NCBI GenBank assembly: GCA_002348925.1 | Contig: DEBV01000014.1 | Coordinates: 17,505-63,220, forward strand | Length of the DNA: 45,716 nt | Origin: Alphaproteobacteria bacterium UBA2947 | GTDB lineage: Bacteria > Pseudomonadota > Alphaproteobacteria > Rs-D84 | Direction: 5' to 3' | In this document: in pieces, positions 15,514 through 23,516 of the stretch | How the letters are laid out: every line of letters begins with the position of its first letter | Position numbering within the stretch: position 1 is the first letter of the stretch | Made by a program: the position numbers and the translations under genes | The notes under the pieces: model-generated | Told to the model about the DNA's origin: nothing | Seen by the model: only the letters and a program-made list of their open reading frames with translations | The model's database searches: none

Positions 15514-16695
15514 TTATTTTAAGTTTATATTTTTTTCACTTGTTATTTTTCCATTTATTTCACGAATGTAAATTAAATTGTTTTGTTTGTTGGAATTTTT
15601 TTCGCGCGTTACATAAATGTATTTTGGCAGTGTTGCCCATGTTCGAACATCTGCATTGCTTGATGCCGCAGTGTAAATCGAAGACATTACACCAAGCAGT
15701 GGGGCATAATCTGATTTTGAATTATAAAGAAGTGCTTGTGCCGTCGTTTTTGATACAGCAGATGTGTATGCACGCAATATTTCGTTTACGCTGTATTCGT
15801 TATATTCCGTCATAAACAGTGCATCAACATTGGCCAGCATTTCTGAATTTTTTGGTACGGTATAGTTTGGCATTTGATAGGCCTGTGAAAAAGTGAATTG
15901 AATCAGACCAAGATTAAATAAATAAATCGATGCGTTTTCTTCACGCAGACGTGGTGCAAAACCTGTTTCTGTGAAAGTCCAAGTAGTGTTTGTCGGACGG
16001 ATTCTTTTTTGTGCCATGTCTAAGTCTTGTTTTATGTATTTGTTGTCTGGCATCATACCGTTTGCGCGTTTAAGGTATGTAATTGCATTATCAAAATCAC
16101 CATCGTTTAAGAAATATATTCCAGACAGATACATTAACGCTGGATTCATAATGTCGCGAAACGCCAACCAATCATTTGAATTTTTGTCGATAAATTCTGC
16201 GATTTGCGAATCGGCAGCGATTTCTTTTTTATTATTTTCTATCATTTTTTTATATTCACGCGACATATCTTGTTGACGCTGATAAGATTGGTTTATAACA
16301 ACACGTGCATTTGACCAATCTTGCAATGCCAATAAATCCCATAACTGATAATAAGACACAAACAGTGAATCCATCATATATGGTTTATAAGAATTAACAC
16401 TTTGTCCGACCAGTAATCCTGTTGCTTCGCGTGATATGGACGATGAAGTTTCGTGTAAGTTTCTTTTGTTAAATTCTTCAAAGGTCGAATCGCTTTCCGT
16501 ATATTTACCGTCAAGAAATAGGGCTGTCCCGTTAATCAGTAAATCAAGATTATTTTGGTCATCAGGTTCTGATTCAGTGGTTGTTTTGAAATCACTGTTT
16601 GCGAAATTATTTTGCACATTATCCAAGCGTGATTGCATAGTTGATGCGCAACCACATAAAAACAAACCTAATACAAAATAAACTATTTTTCGCAT
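15514..16695 (-). CDS. TPR-containing lipoprotein of the COG3014 type
   Basis: The 393-residue protein begins with a lipoprotein signal ending LFLCGC (lipid Cys16). The mature chain has helix pairs like TPRs (LLINGTALFLDGKYTESDSTFEEF; MYLSGIYFLNDGDFDNAITYLKRA). A more beta-rich C-terminus (RTWATLPKYIYVTRE) follows. The arrangement and its adjacency to lpoB match the uncharacterised family COG3014, often seen beside LpoB. A role in peptidoglycan-synthase control is inferred from context only. Its promoter lies inside the end of virD4, with the -10 box 6 nt before the ATG. Confidence 0.7.
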   Translation of the reverse strand: MRKIVYFVLGLFLCGCASTMQSRLDNVQNNFANSDFKTTTESEPDDQNNLDLLINGTALFLDGKYTESDSTFEEFNKRNLHETSSSISREATGLLVGQSVNSYKPYMMDSLFVSYYQLWDLLALQDWSNARVVINQSYQRQQDMSREYKKMIENNKKEIAADSQIAEFIDKNSNDWLAFRDIMNPALMYLSGIYFLNDGDFDNAITYLKRANGMMPDNKYIKQDLDMAQKRIRPTNTTWTFTETGFAPRLREENASIYLFNLGLIQFTFSQAYQMPNYTVPKNSEMLANVDALFMTEYNEYSVNEILRAYTSAVSKTTAQALLYNSKSDYAPLLGVMSSIYTAASSNADVRTWATLPKYIYVTREKNSNKQNNLIYIREINGKITSEKNINLK

Positions 16696-16701
16696 GGGAT
16701 T

Positions 16702-16731
16702 ATTATAAATCAGTTAATGCAAAGGTTCCAA
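16702..16731 (-). promoter_or_regulatory. Promoter of the TPR lipoprotein-lpoB operon, leaderless
   Basis: On the minus strand TTGGAA (16726-16731) and a perfect TATAAT (16702-16707) are spaced 18 bp. The -10 ends 6 nt before the ATG at 16695. The -35 lies within the last codons of virD4. Confidence 0.55.
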
Positions 16732-18972
16732 TATTTTTATTTCATTGGTATTTGGGTTCAAGACACGCGGCGTGCCTTCGTATCCCATAATTGCATGATG
16801 CGAAGGGATTAAAAATTCAGGTAATGGGGAGGCTTCGCCCATCATGACTTTTTGGTAAAGTTTCTTTTGAATGTCTGTTTTATTAAGGAAATAACGTTCC
16901 TGGTCGGCTTCTATTGGACGGTGATACCAGCCCTGATAAATAACAAGTTGTTTGCCTTCTTTTAAACGCATAATATCCATTTCTGTGAAAAGAGGCTCTT
17001 CTTTTGGTGTTTCGATTTCTTTGCCGTCTTTTACTTCGACTTTCTTGGTCATTTTCATTCCTGTCATGTGGGCAAATCTCTGCGCGGTTTCTGGGTCGTT
17101 TTGACGCAAGACTATTTTTGCTGCGGTTGTTGAAATTATTGTTGATGCTGCATCTTCACCGTATCTTTCACGAATTTGGTGAATGTCTTGACCAATAATC
17201 AGATAGGATACTTTGCAACCACGCCCCAGGTCTGGTCCCTGAATAACCGCATCAAGTTTTTGCATCTTTGGCATTTCGTCAAGTACGAACAATACTGGAT
17301 ATGGTCCAACGCGTTGTCCGTCAACCTGTGTGTCAGGGGTGTGTGCCAATAAATAATTAGACATCAATTCAATAAATATAGCAGTAATCGGATTAACCGC
17401 CTGGGCATCAACCATATTTACAGATAAATATACACTGACAGGTTTGATCTTGCCATCACGCGGGTCTTTTATTCCACGCAGGTCGCTAAAATGAAAATCT
17501 GAATGGCTGGTTCGATTGCGAACCGCGGCATTGCGGAATATCGCCAATCCTTCCATCATGGTTGATAAAATAGAACCGCGTTCTTTATCTGGTGTGTTCG
17601 CCAATTGTGTTAATTCAGACACTGCACGATTTGAATAGGCGTATCTGCGCGCTTCATCAACGGCATTTAATAGTAAATCTTTCATTGGGTCTGCCATCAT
17701 AACCATTTGGTCGCCTTGGCGTCTGCGTTCTTCCATTTGTTCGGCAATAGCGACCTGACTGGATGTAAGCCAATCAAGAATCATGGAAAATGATGCTTCG
17801 CGACCACGCCATGCATCTGGTATGTTTGCCCATGTTCCAACATGAACATAATTTGTTGTGTTTAATTCGCCTTTCTGCAACAGTGAATATGCCGCGTATG
17901 CATTTGGGTCATTCATCATGGATAAATAATAATCACCAAGTACCGTTGCATCATCATTATTAAATGTTCCATTATTTATGCGTGAATAAAAATAATCATC
18001 TGCTTTTGCGCGTTCTATTTTGGATACAATAAAGTGGATAAGACCAGACAAACCGGCGCGTCCTGTATTCCCCCAGTGTGGATCTTGGACAGTGTCTTGA
18101 ACCAAAACTTTACAGATGGCGTCTATATACAAATCGCGTTGTTCTGGATTGTATGGAATATGATCGGGTGATAACGGATTCCAAGATGGATAATATATTC
18201 CGCGCGCTGGGTCATCTTGTCCTGCCCAATTCATAATAAATACAGGGCCGATAGTTGCACGATAGCCAGAAGTTTTTTGTTTTAATTCTGGTTTTGGGTC
18301 GTTGATAATCATTGAAACTGTATCACAGTCAAGAATCGTTGGGATAACTACTCCTGCTGTTTTACCTGTTCCTGGAGGCGCCACACATAATGCAGATAAA
18401 CTTTCATCAAACATAAGTGCTGTTTGCTTGCCTTTGTATTTGAAATACCCCAAAACCATCATAAAGCCATGAAATAAACCTTCTTTGTTTTTATAGTCTG
18501 TTCCCATTTGTTTGATGTCGTCAGCGGTTGCTTTACGGGCAGATTTTTCATCGTATCTGTCTTTGCTGTGTGGGTTGAATTCAGATTTAAATGTTGCGTC
18601 CGCCAAGAAATAATATCCGAGAACTGGTAATAATGGTGTAATAGATGCAAAATCAGGATGCTGCAGGGTGCGACTTATCCAATATGGAACCTCTGCAATC
18701 GCCGAAAGCCCCAGCGTTGATACTAAATTTTTAAGATATATGGAAACCCAGTGGCTACTCGCTGGACCCCAGCCATAACGCCATACATGTTCAACCGCAA
18801 AAGACAATCCAAATAATAGTGCGCATACCAACCAAATCCCAACGTCCCAGCGTAATTCCCAGAATTTACGCGCCATTGGGGCTTGTTCGTGTTCTTTATA
18901 TGCGCTGGATTCAAATATCTTTAATCCTTTGCCTGAACCGCTGTTTGATAAAATGTTGAACTTTACTGCCAT
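16714..18972 (-). CDS. virD4: Type IV secretion coupling ATPase VirD4/TraG
   Basis: VirD4 is the inner-membrane hexameric ATPase that recruits substrates to a type IV secretion channel. With the start at 18972 the protein has 752 residues. It has hydrophobic segments in the first 130 residues. Walker A APPGTGKT is at 198-205 and Walker B VLFVLDEMPKM at about 560-570. Other family strings are NDPKPEL, SWNPLSPD and IIGQDIHQIRERYGED. The last is the usual 'Q...Q....YG' motif. An upstream ATG (19092) would add a hydrophobic extension overlapping rsmE; 18972 fits the promoter. No other T4SS gene is in the window, so the channel must be encoded elsewhere if present. The -10 box lies 7 nt before the ATG. 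Confidence 0.93.
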   Translation of the reverse strand: MAVKFNILSNSGSGKGLKIFESSAYKEHEQAPMARKFWELRWDVGIWLVCALLFGLSFAVEHVWRYGWGPASSHWVSIYLKNLVSTLGLSAIAEVPYWISRTLQHPDFASITPLLPVLGYYFLADATFKSEFNPHSKDRYDEKSARKATADDIKQMGTDYKNKEGLFHGFMMVLGYFKYKGKQTALMFDESLSALCVAPPGTGKTAGVVIPTILDCDTVSMIINDPKPELKQKTSGYRATIGPVFIMNWAGQDDPARGIYYPSWNPLSPDHIPYNPEQRDLYIDAICKVLVQDTVQDPHWGNTGRAGLSGLIHFIVSKIERAKADDYFYSRINNGTFNNDDATVLGDYYLSMMNDPNAYAAYSLLQKGELNTTNYVHVGTWANIPDAWRGREASFSMILDWLTSSQVAIAEQMEERRRQGDQMVMMADPMKDLLLNAVDEARRYAYSNRAVSELTQLANTPDKERGSILSTMMEGLAIFRNAAVRNRTSHSDFHFSDLRGIKDPRDGKIKPVSVYLSVNMVDAQAVNPITAIFIELMSNYLLAHTPDTQVDGQRVGPYPVLFVLDEMPKMQKLDAVIQGPDLGRGCKVSYLIIGQDIHQIRERYGEDAASTIISTTAAKIVLRQNDPETAQRFAHMTGMKMTKKVEVKDGKEIETPKEEPLFTEMDIMRLKEGKQLVIYQGWYHRPIEADQERYFLNKTDIQKKLYQKVMMGEASPLPEFLIPSHHAIMGYEGTPRVLNPNTNEIKILEPLH

Positions 18973-18979
18973 GGTTGGT

Positions 18980-18988
18980 ATTATATCA
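18980..18988 (-). promoter_or_regulatory. Extended -10 of virD4, leaderless
   Basis: On the minus strand TGATATAAT (extended -10, TATAAT at 18980-18985) ends 7 nt before the ATG at 18972. The expected start site coincides with the start codon. No Shine-Dalgarno is present. Confidence 0.6.
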
Positions 18989-19024
18989 CAAAAAGAGTAG
19001 TTTTTATATATAAAGATAAAAAAA

Positions 19025-19681
19025 ATGCAAAATACACCAAGAATATTTATAAACGAAAAAATCGAATCTGGAAAATCTGTCGCGGTTGACAAAGATATTG
19101 TTCATTATCTGCGTCGTGTAATGAGGCGGGATGATTGTTTGGTCTTTAATGATGGCAGTGAATACAGTGCCAAACTGTCAGATGATAATAAATATATGTT
19201 AATAGGCGATAAGACACAGCATCTTGACCCGTCGAATGATTTAACACTTTATTTTGCGCCAATTAAAAAGTTAGATGATTTGATAAATATGGCAACGCAA
19301 ATGGGGGTAGGGACTTTTGTTCCTGTTATTACGAATCGGACGGTGGCTAATCATATAAATTGGACAAGAATAAGAAAAATTATGGTCGAAGCATCTGAAC
19401 AATCTGGGCGCAACAGTGTTCCTGTATTGGCAGAACCAATTAAATTTGATGATTTAGATTTAAAAGGTCTGATTGTTGCAGATGAAAGATTTGCACATGG
19501 CAAAGAAGACACGGATAAAAAAGTTTCTGGAAAAAGATTGTTAATTGGACCCGAAGGTGGTTTTTCAGATGCTGAATTTGAAAAAATGGATGGGGCAGGC
19601 GTTGTTGGTTTATCGCTTGGAAAAACAATATTGCGTGCAGAAACTGCGGCGGTCGTTGCAATATCAAAGGTGTTAGGTTAA
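19025..19681 (+). CDS. rsmE: 16S rRNA m3U1498 methyltransferase
   Basis: RsmE is a SPOUT-fold methyltransferase acting on helix 44 of 16S rRNA in the 30S subunit. The 218 residues show the family pattern: PRIFINEKI start, HYLRRVMRRDD, the PIKKLDDLINMATQMGVGTFVPVIT strand-helix, and ASEQSGRNSVP. The cofactor knot loops follow: LLIGPEGGFSDAEF and LGKTILRAETAAV. Length is a little below the usual 240. Its stop overlaps the next ATG (TAATG at 19681). It is divergent from virD4; a TATAAA box (19009-19014) 10 nt before the ATG hints at another very short leader. Confidence 0.94.
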   Translation: MQNTPRIFINEKIESGKSVAVDKDIVHYLRRVMRRDDCLVFNDGSEYSAKLSDDNKYMLIGDKTQHLDPSNDLTLYFAPIKKLDDLINMATQMGVGTFVPVITNRTVANHINWTRIRKIMVEASEQSGRNSVPVLAEPIKFDDLDLKGLIVADERFAHGKEDTDKKVSGKRLLIGPEGGFSDAEFEKMDGAGVVGLSLGKTILRAETAAVVAISKVLG

Positions 19682-20379
19682 TGAGTGTAAGATTGGCTAA
19701 ATTTATTGCGGACAGTGGCGTGGCGTCAAGACGCAGTGCTGAAGATTTAATTGCCAAAGGCGCAGTTTCTGTTAACGGCAATGTGATAAATACACCTGTC
19801 TTTTTTGTGGAAGATGGTGATATTGTTTGTGTAAATGGCAAAGAAATAAAAAAAGATGATGATATAAAATTATATGCTTTTCATAAGCCAATTAACACCG
19901 TGACGACAACACGCGACCCGATGGGGCGCAAAACAATTTATGATGTTCTGGATAAAAAATATAAGAATTTAAGATATATAGGTCGGCTTGATTTTAAAAC
20001 AACAGGTTTATTGTTGTTGACTAATAATGGTGATTTTGCGCGCAAGATGTCTTTGCCAAAAAATCATATTGAACGGACTTATATTGCAACTGTTGATAAA
20101 TATACTAAAAATGGTTTGAATGCTCTGCGCAAAGGTGTTTGTGTTGATGGTATAAATTATCAGCCGATGAAGATAGAAGAATTAGACGAACACAATTTGA
20201 AAATTACTGTCACAGAAGGAAAAAAGAACGAAATTCGAATCTGTTTGAAAAGTATAGGTTCGCCAGTAAAGGCATTGCATCGTATTTCCTATGGAATAAT
20301 AAAACTTGGAAATTTAGGCGGCGGAAAAATTTTAGAAATAGACAAGAAAACAATTGACCTGATTTTAAAAAATTTCTAA
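19681..20379 (+). CDS. rluB: Large- or small-subunit rRNA pseudouridine synthase, RluB/RsuA family
   Basis: The 232-residue protein has an N-terminal S4 RNA-binding domain (VRLAKFIADSGVASRRSAEDLI...GAVSVNG). The catalytic domain carries the RsuA/RluB/E/F motif GRLDFKTTGLLLLTNNGD, with the catalytic Asp in RLD. Further family strings are DPMGRKTIYDVL and KNEIRICLKSIGSPV. The family converts uridine to pseudouridine in 23S (RluB) or 16S (RsuA) rRNA; which target applies cannot be told from sequence alone, so the symbol is provisional. It is translationally coupled to rsmE by a 1-nt overlap. Confidence 0.9.
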   Translation: MSVRLAKFIADSGVASRRSAEDLIAKGAVSVNGNVINTPVFFVEDGDIVCVNGKEIKKDDDIKLYAFHKPINTVTTTRDPMGRKTIYDVLDKKYKNLRYIGRLDFKTTGLLLLTNNGDFARKMSLPKNHIERTYIATVDKYTKNGLNALRKGVCVDGINYQPMKIEELDEHNLKITVTEGKKNEIRICLKSIGSPVKALHRISYGIIKLGNLGGGKILEIDKKTIDLILKNF

Positions 20380-20408
20380 AATCTCTTTATAAGAGAGGAG
20401 AGAACCCC

Positions 20409-21365
20409 ATGAAAAAAATACAAAGCAAAAAAGTAAAAACAACTCTGAATACCAGAAAAGCAGGCATTTCTAAGAATGCACCAGCGGTTTGGTCTTGGTC
20501 CATTTATGGGTATTGGTTTATAATTTTGTTCTTTATTGCTTCTACTTTTTATATTTTGGGACGCAGTCATGAATTTATGCAACCACGTTCAAATGTGACT
20601 GTTACAGAAGAATCTTTGATTCAACCAGAAGATTATATCGAACAAGCAAAAGCAAAAATTACAGTTGAAGATATGGAAGGCGCAATCGCTGATTTGAATG
20701 CGGCGATAGATGCTAATGCGTCATCGAATACATACACACTGCGTGGTGAAGCACATATGCAAATGGGCAATTACCAAAGTGCGTTGAATGATTTTGATGC
20801 AGCATTGGAAATCGATGGTGTTAACGCTGTTGCGTTTTACGACAGGGCTTTGTTAAATATGCGTCTTGAAAATTACGAAGCGGCTTTGACAGATATTAAC
20901 AATGCGTTGGCTGCACAGTCTATGAAACCATCAGATGTTTTGACTTTGCGTGATTTGTATGCCAAACGTGGTCAGTTGAATTTGTGGGCAAAGAATTGGC
21001 AGGGCGCGATTGCTGATTATACAAATTCTTTGGCAAGGGCAGAAGGCAGTGTTTCTGCAAACGTGTATGCAGAACGCGCAGAAGCATATACAGCATTGGG
21101 TGAATATGAAAACGCAATTAACGATTATACTTCGGCTGTTCGCGTTATCAGTGAACAGATTCAAGCGGCTCCAGATCAGGAAACTCGTGAAGTACAATCC
21201 AGCAATGCAATGTCTTATTTTGAAAAATCTGCAGCGTTAAATTTGAATATTGGTAATACTGATGCTGCAAAGACAGATTTGGAATCTGCTTTTGCGATTG
21301 CTAGTGCTTTGAATGACGAAGAAAGTATGACCAGAATTCAAAATCTTTTAAGTGATTTGAATTAA
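20409..21365 (+). CDS. Membrane-anchored TPR protein
   Basis: The 318-residue protein has a basic N-terminus and one membrane helix (WFIILFFIASTFYILG, about 37-52). The rest is an array of tetratricopeptide repeats, probably periplasmic: AIADLNAAIDANASSNTY, NYQSALNDFDAALEIDGVNA, NYEAALTDINNALA, NWQGAIADYTNSLARAE, and EYENAINDYTSAV. TPR arrays mediate protein-protein contacts; the partner is not known. A strong GAGAGGAG ribosome binding site precedes the ATG. It follows rluB after 29 nt and ends at the terminator at 21372. Confidence 0.85.
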   Translation: MKKIQSKKVKTTLNTRKAGISKNAPAVWSWSIYGYWFIILFFIASTFYILGRSHEFMQPRSNVTVTEESLIQPEDYIEQAKAKITVEDMEGAIADLNAAIDANASSNTYTLRGEAHMQMGNYQSALNDFDAALEIDGVNAVAFYDRALLNMRLENYEAALTDINNALAAQSMKPSDVLTLRDLYAKRGQLNLWAKNWQGAIADYTNSLARAEGSVSANVYAERAEAYTALGEYENAINDYTSAVRVISEQIQAAPDQETREVQSSNAMSYFEKSAALNLNIGNTDAAKTDLESAFAIASALNDEESMTRIQNLLSDLN

Positions 21366-21371
21366 AAATAG

Positions 21372-21400
21372 AAAATCCGCCAAAACGGCGGATTTTTTTT
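21372..21400 (+). terminator. Terminator after the TPR gene
   Basis: Stem AAAATCCGCC (21372-21381), loop AAAAC, stem GGCGGATTTT (21387-21396), then further Ts. The core CCGCC-AAAAC-GGCGG is the exact reverse complement of the core at 24570-24584. Confidence 0.92.
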
Positions 21401-21427
21401 GACTTTTTTATCAAATAATATTAAAAT
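21399..21427 (+). promoter_or_regulatory. Promoter of the thrS leader peptide
   Basis: TTGACT (-35, 21399-21404) and TAAAAT (-10, 21422-21427) are spaced exactly 17 bp, each matching 5 of 6 consensus bases. The -10 ends 7 nt before the leader-peptide ATG at 21435, so the transcript would begin at or one base before the AUG. Confidence 0.7.
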
Positions 21428-21434
21428 ACTTGGC

Positions 21435-21491
21435 ATGAATTACAGATTTATTACTTTTACTTTGACTACTACAACCCCTTTGGGGGTCTAA
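21435..21491 (+). CDS. Threonine-rich leader peptide upstream of thrS
   Basis: A complete 18-codon reading frame encodes MNYRFITFTLTTTTPLGV and stops at 21489-21491. Six of 18 residues are Thr, four of them consecutive (codons 11-14: ACT, ACT, ACA, ACC), and it lies 82 nt upstream of threonyl-tRNA synthetase. Such clustered codons for the cognate amino acid are the mark of ribosome-mediated attenuation (compare pheM before pheST and thrL before thrABC in enterics). The arrangement appears leaderless, as described for trpL in Sinorhizobium. Pro-Leu-Gly codons overlap a small hairpin (ACCCC/GGGGT, 21474-21487). A downstream classical terminator with a long U-run is not obvious, so the mechanism is open. 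Confidence 0.65.
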   Translation: MNYRFITFTLTTTTPLGV

Positions 21492-21518
21492 GATTTTCAT
21501 TTGCGATAAATTTTCGCA
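21474..21518 (+). promoter_or_regulatory. Possible attenuator hairpins between leader peptide and thrS
   Basis: Two small hairpins can be drawn. One is ACCCC/GGGGT around the Pro-Leu-Gly codons (21474-21487), followed within five bases by the T-rich ATTTTCATTT. The other is TGCGA-TAAATTT-TCGCA (21502-21518). Neither has a perfect U-tract. A stalled ribosome at the Thr codons (21465-21476) would physically cover the first stem. Confidence 0.35.
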
Positions 21519-21529
21519 CATACTATAAT
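21501..21529 (+). promoter_or_regulatory. Second putative thrS promoter
   Basis: TTGCGA (21501-21506) and a perfect TATAAT (21524-21529) are spaced 17 bp. It would start transcription near 21536, downstream of the leader peptide, giving leader-independent thrS expression. The -35 overlaps the second hairpin. Confidence 0.45.
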
Positions 21530-21573
21530 AAGCAAGCAATTAAATAAAAAATTCAAAACAAAGAAGGTAAATT

Positions 21574-23307
21574 ATGTCTTATCCAATAGAAACGATTCGT
21601 CATTCGTTGGCTCACGTAATGGCGGCAGCTGTTCAAAAATTATATCCAGATGTTAAATTTGCTGGTGGTCCTGCTATCGAAAATGGTTTTTACTATGATT
21701 TCGATACCGAACACAGATTCAGTGAAGAAGATTTTGGCGCAATAGAAAAAGAAATGAAATCTCTGATTAAATCAGATGGTCGTTTTGATAGACGCGAAGT
21801 ATCGTTAGATGAAGCCAAAGAAATTTTCAAAGATCAACCTTATAAAATGGAATGGTTGAACGAATACGATGCAAATGGTGAAGTATTGTCAATTTATACT
21901 TTCCGTGATTTTACTGACCTTTGCAAAGGGCCACATGTAGCAAGCAGCAAAGATTTGCCAAAAGACGGTTTTAAAATCCGTAATGTTGCAGGTGCATATT
22001 GGAAAGGCGATTCTAAAAATAAAATGTTGCAAAGAATTTATGTTGATGCGTTTGAAAATGCAGATGCATTGGCCGAATTCTTGAAAATGCAAGAAGAAGC
22101 TGCGGCGCGCGATAATCGTAAACTCGGTAAAGATATGGATTTGTTCCATTTTGAACCAGAATTTGCACCGGGGGCTGTTTTTTGGCATGACAAGGGTTAT
22201 CGTATTTATCGTAAACTTATTGAATACATTCGTGCGCGTCAAGAAAGGGCAGGTTATCAAGAAATTTCCACGCCTTCCGTTATGGACAGATGTTTGTGGG
22301 AAAAATCTGGACACTGGGCAAAATATGGCGCACACAACTATTCGGGTACAACCCAAGATGGGAAAGTTTTCTGTGTGAAACCTATGTCTTGTCCGGGTGG
22401 TATGTTGGTGTTCGGTAACGGTATGAAATCTTACAAAGATTTGCCATTGTATTTGGCTGAATTTGGTAAAGTTAATCGTTATGAAGCCGCCGGTGCTTTG
22501 TCAGGTTTAACACGTGTTCGTGAATTTACTCAAGACGATGCGCATATTTTCTGCACAGAAGAACAATTGGAAAGCGAAGTTGTAAAAATCTTGCGCTTTA
22601 TCAAAGATGTTTATGGAAAATTCGGTTTTGAAAAAATCACAATGAAATTGGCAACGCGTCCATTATCTGAATTCCGTATTGGTTCTGATGAAGTTTGGGA
22701 TAAAGCCGAAGGCGCATTAAAACACGCATTAGACGCAAACGGAATCGAATACGAAATTGCAGAACACGATGCGGCTTTCTATGGTCCAAAAATCGATAAC
22801 TATTTGAAAGATTCTATGGGACGCGTATGGCAATGTGGTACGGTTCAATTGGATATGAATTTGCCAGAAAGATTCGATTTGTCTTATGTTGGTGAAGATG
22901 GTGAAAAACATCGTCCAATCATGTTGCATCGTGCAATGTTAGGTTCTATTGAAAGATTTATGGGAATCTTGTTGGAGGCCACTGGTGGTAATTTACCATT
23001 GTGGTTGTCACCAGAACCTGTTGTGGTTGTTCCTGTATCTGAAAAGTACAAAGACTATGCAAATGAAGTCGTCGAATCTTTGCGTGAATCTGGTGTGATT
23101 GCACGTGCCGATTTGCGTGACGAAAAGGTTAATTATAAAGTGCGTGAATTGTCATTGGCAAAGACACCTATTATCGCAGTAGTTGGTGAAAAAGAATCAA
23201 ATGAAAAAACAGTGACACTGCGTTATTTGGCTAAAGAAGGACAAGAAGTTAAATCTTTGTCTGAATTTATCGAATATATGGTTAATGCAGTTAAAATGCC
23301 GTTGTAA
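21574..23307 (+). CDS. thrS: Threonyl-tRNA synthetase lacking the TGS domain
   Basis: The class II synthetase has 577 residues. It begins almost directly at the editing domain (HSLAHVM, H10/H14; CKGPHV, C117/H121), so the usual N-terminal TGS domain of about 60 residues is absent. The catalytic domain keeps the three zinc ligands: C273 in KPMSCPGG, H324 in QDDAHIFC and H452 in MLHRAMLGS. The normally conserved MNCPGH reads MSCPGG here. The C-terminal anticodon-binding domain is present (VVPVSEKYKDYA, ARADLRDEKVNYKVRE). GAAGGT precedes the ATG and no in-frame upstream sequence encodes a TGS. It is preceded by the Thr-rich leader peptide and followed by a 7-bp GC hairpin. Confidence 0.95.
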   Translation: MSYPIETIRHSLAHVMAAAVQKLYPDVKFAGGPAIENGFYYDFDTEHRFSEEDFGAIEKEMKSLIKSDGRFDRREVSLDEAKEIFKDQPYKMEWLNEYDANGEVLSIYTFRDFTDLCKGPHVASSKDLPKDGFKIRNVAGAYWKGDSKNKMLQRIYVDAFENADALAEFLKMQEEAAARDNRKLGKDMDLFHFEPEFAPGAVFWHDKGYRIYRKLIEYIRARQERAGYQEISTPSVMDRCLWEKSGHWAKYGAHNYSGTTQDGKVFCVKPMSCPGGMLVFGNGMKSYKDLPLYLAEFGKVNRYEAAGALSGLTRVREFTQDDAHIFCTEEQLESEVVKILRFIKDVYGKFGFEKITMKLATRPLSEFRIGSDEVWDKAEGALKHALDANGIEYEIAEHDAAFYGPKIDNYLKDSMGRVWQCGTVQLDMNLPERFDLSYVGEDGEKHRPIMLHRAMLGSIERFMGILLEATGGNLPLWLSPEPVVVVPVSEKYKDYANEVVESLRESGVIARADLRDEKVNYKVRELSLAKTPIIAVVGEKESNEKTVTLRYLAKEGQEVKSLSEFIEYMVNAVKMPL

Positions 23308-23312
23308 AATCT

Positions 23313-23331
23313 TGGGGGCGTTATGCCCCCA
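23313..23331 (+). other. GC-rich hairpin between thrS and small lipoprotein
   Basis: TGGGGGC (23313-23319), loop GTTAT, GCCCCCA (23325-23331): a 7-bp stem starting 5 nt after the thrS stop. No T-run follows, so it is more likely a 3'-end stabiliser or processing site than a terminator. It lies 22 nt before the next ATG. Confidence 0.6.
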
Positions 23332-23353
23332 TGTATATAAAAGGAAGAAAGTT

Positions 23354-23494
23354 ATGAAAAAAATCGCGATATTATTAGCATTATGTTCGTTGGTCGGCTT
23401 TGTTGCAGGATGCTGTAAATGTGAAAATGAACCTATTATCGAAGAAAACCATAAATTGATTGTGCCACCTAATTTTGGAAATATGCCAAAATAA
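23354..23494 (+). CDS. 46-residue lipoprotein
   Basis: A tiny lipoprotein with a normal signal (KKIAILLALCSLVGFVAGC, lipid Cys at about 20), then CKCENEPIIEE, and an end of HKLIVPPNFGNMPK. The IVPPNF segment resembles the conserved 'PLxVPPdf' motif of alphaproteobacterial BamF (DUF3035), of which this could be a minimal version; this is a weak resemblance. AAGGAAG lies 6 nt before the ATG. It follows thrS by 46 nt across a GC hairpin. Confidence 0.65.
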   Translation: MKKIAILLALCSLVGFVAGCCKCENEPIIEENHKLIVPPNFGNMPK

Positions 23495-23516
23495 TTTTTG
23501 GTTTAGACGTTTTTTA

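Noticed and set aside
18973..19092. Upstream ATG at 19092 for virD4 adding a hydrophobic N-terminus
   Set aside because: It would overlap the divergent rsmE start by 68 nt and lie upstream of the best promoter; the start at 18972 matches the -10 position.
21474..21500. Classical rho-independent terminator in the thrS leader
   Set aside because: The ACCCC/GGGGT hairpin is only 5 bp and is not followed directly by a U-run, so I list it as a possible attenuator rather than a terminator.
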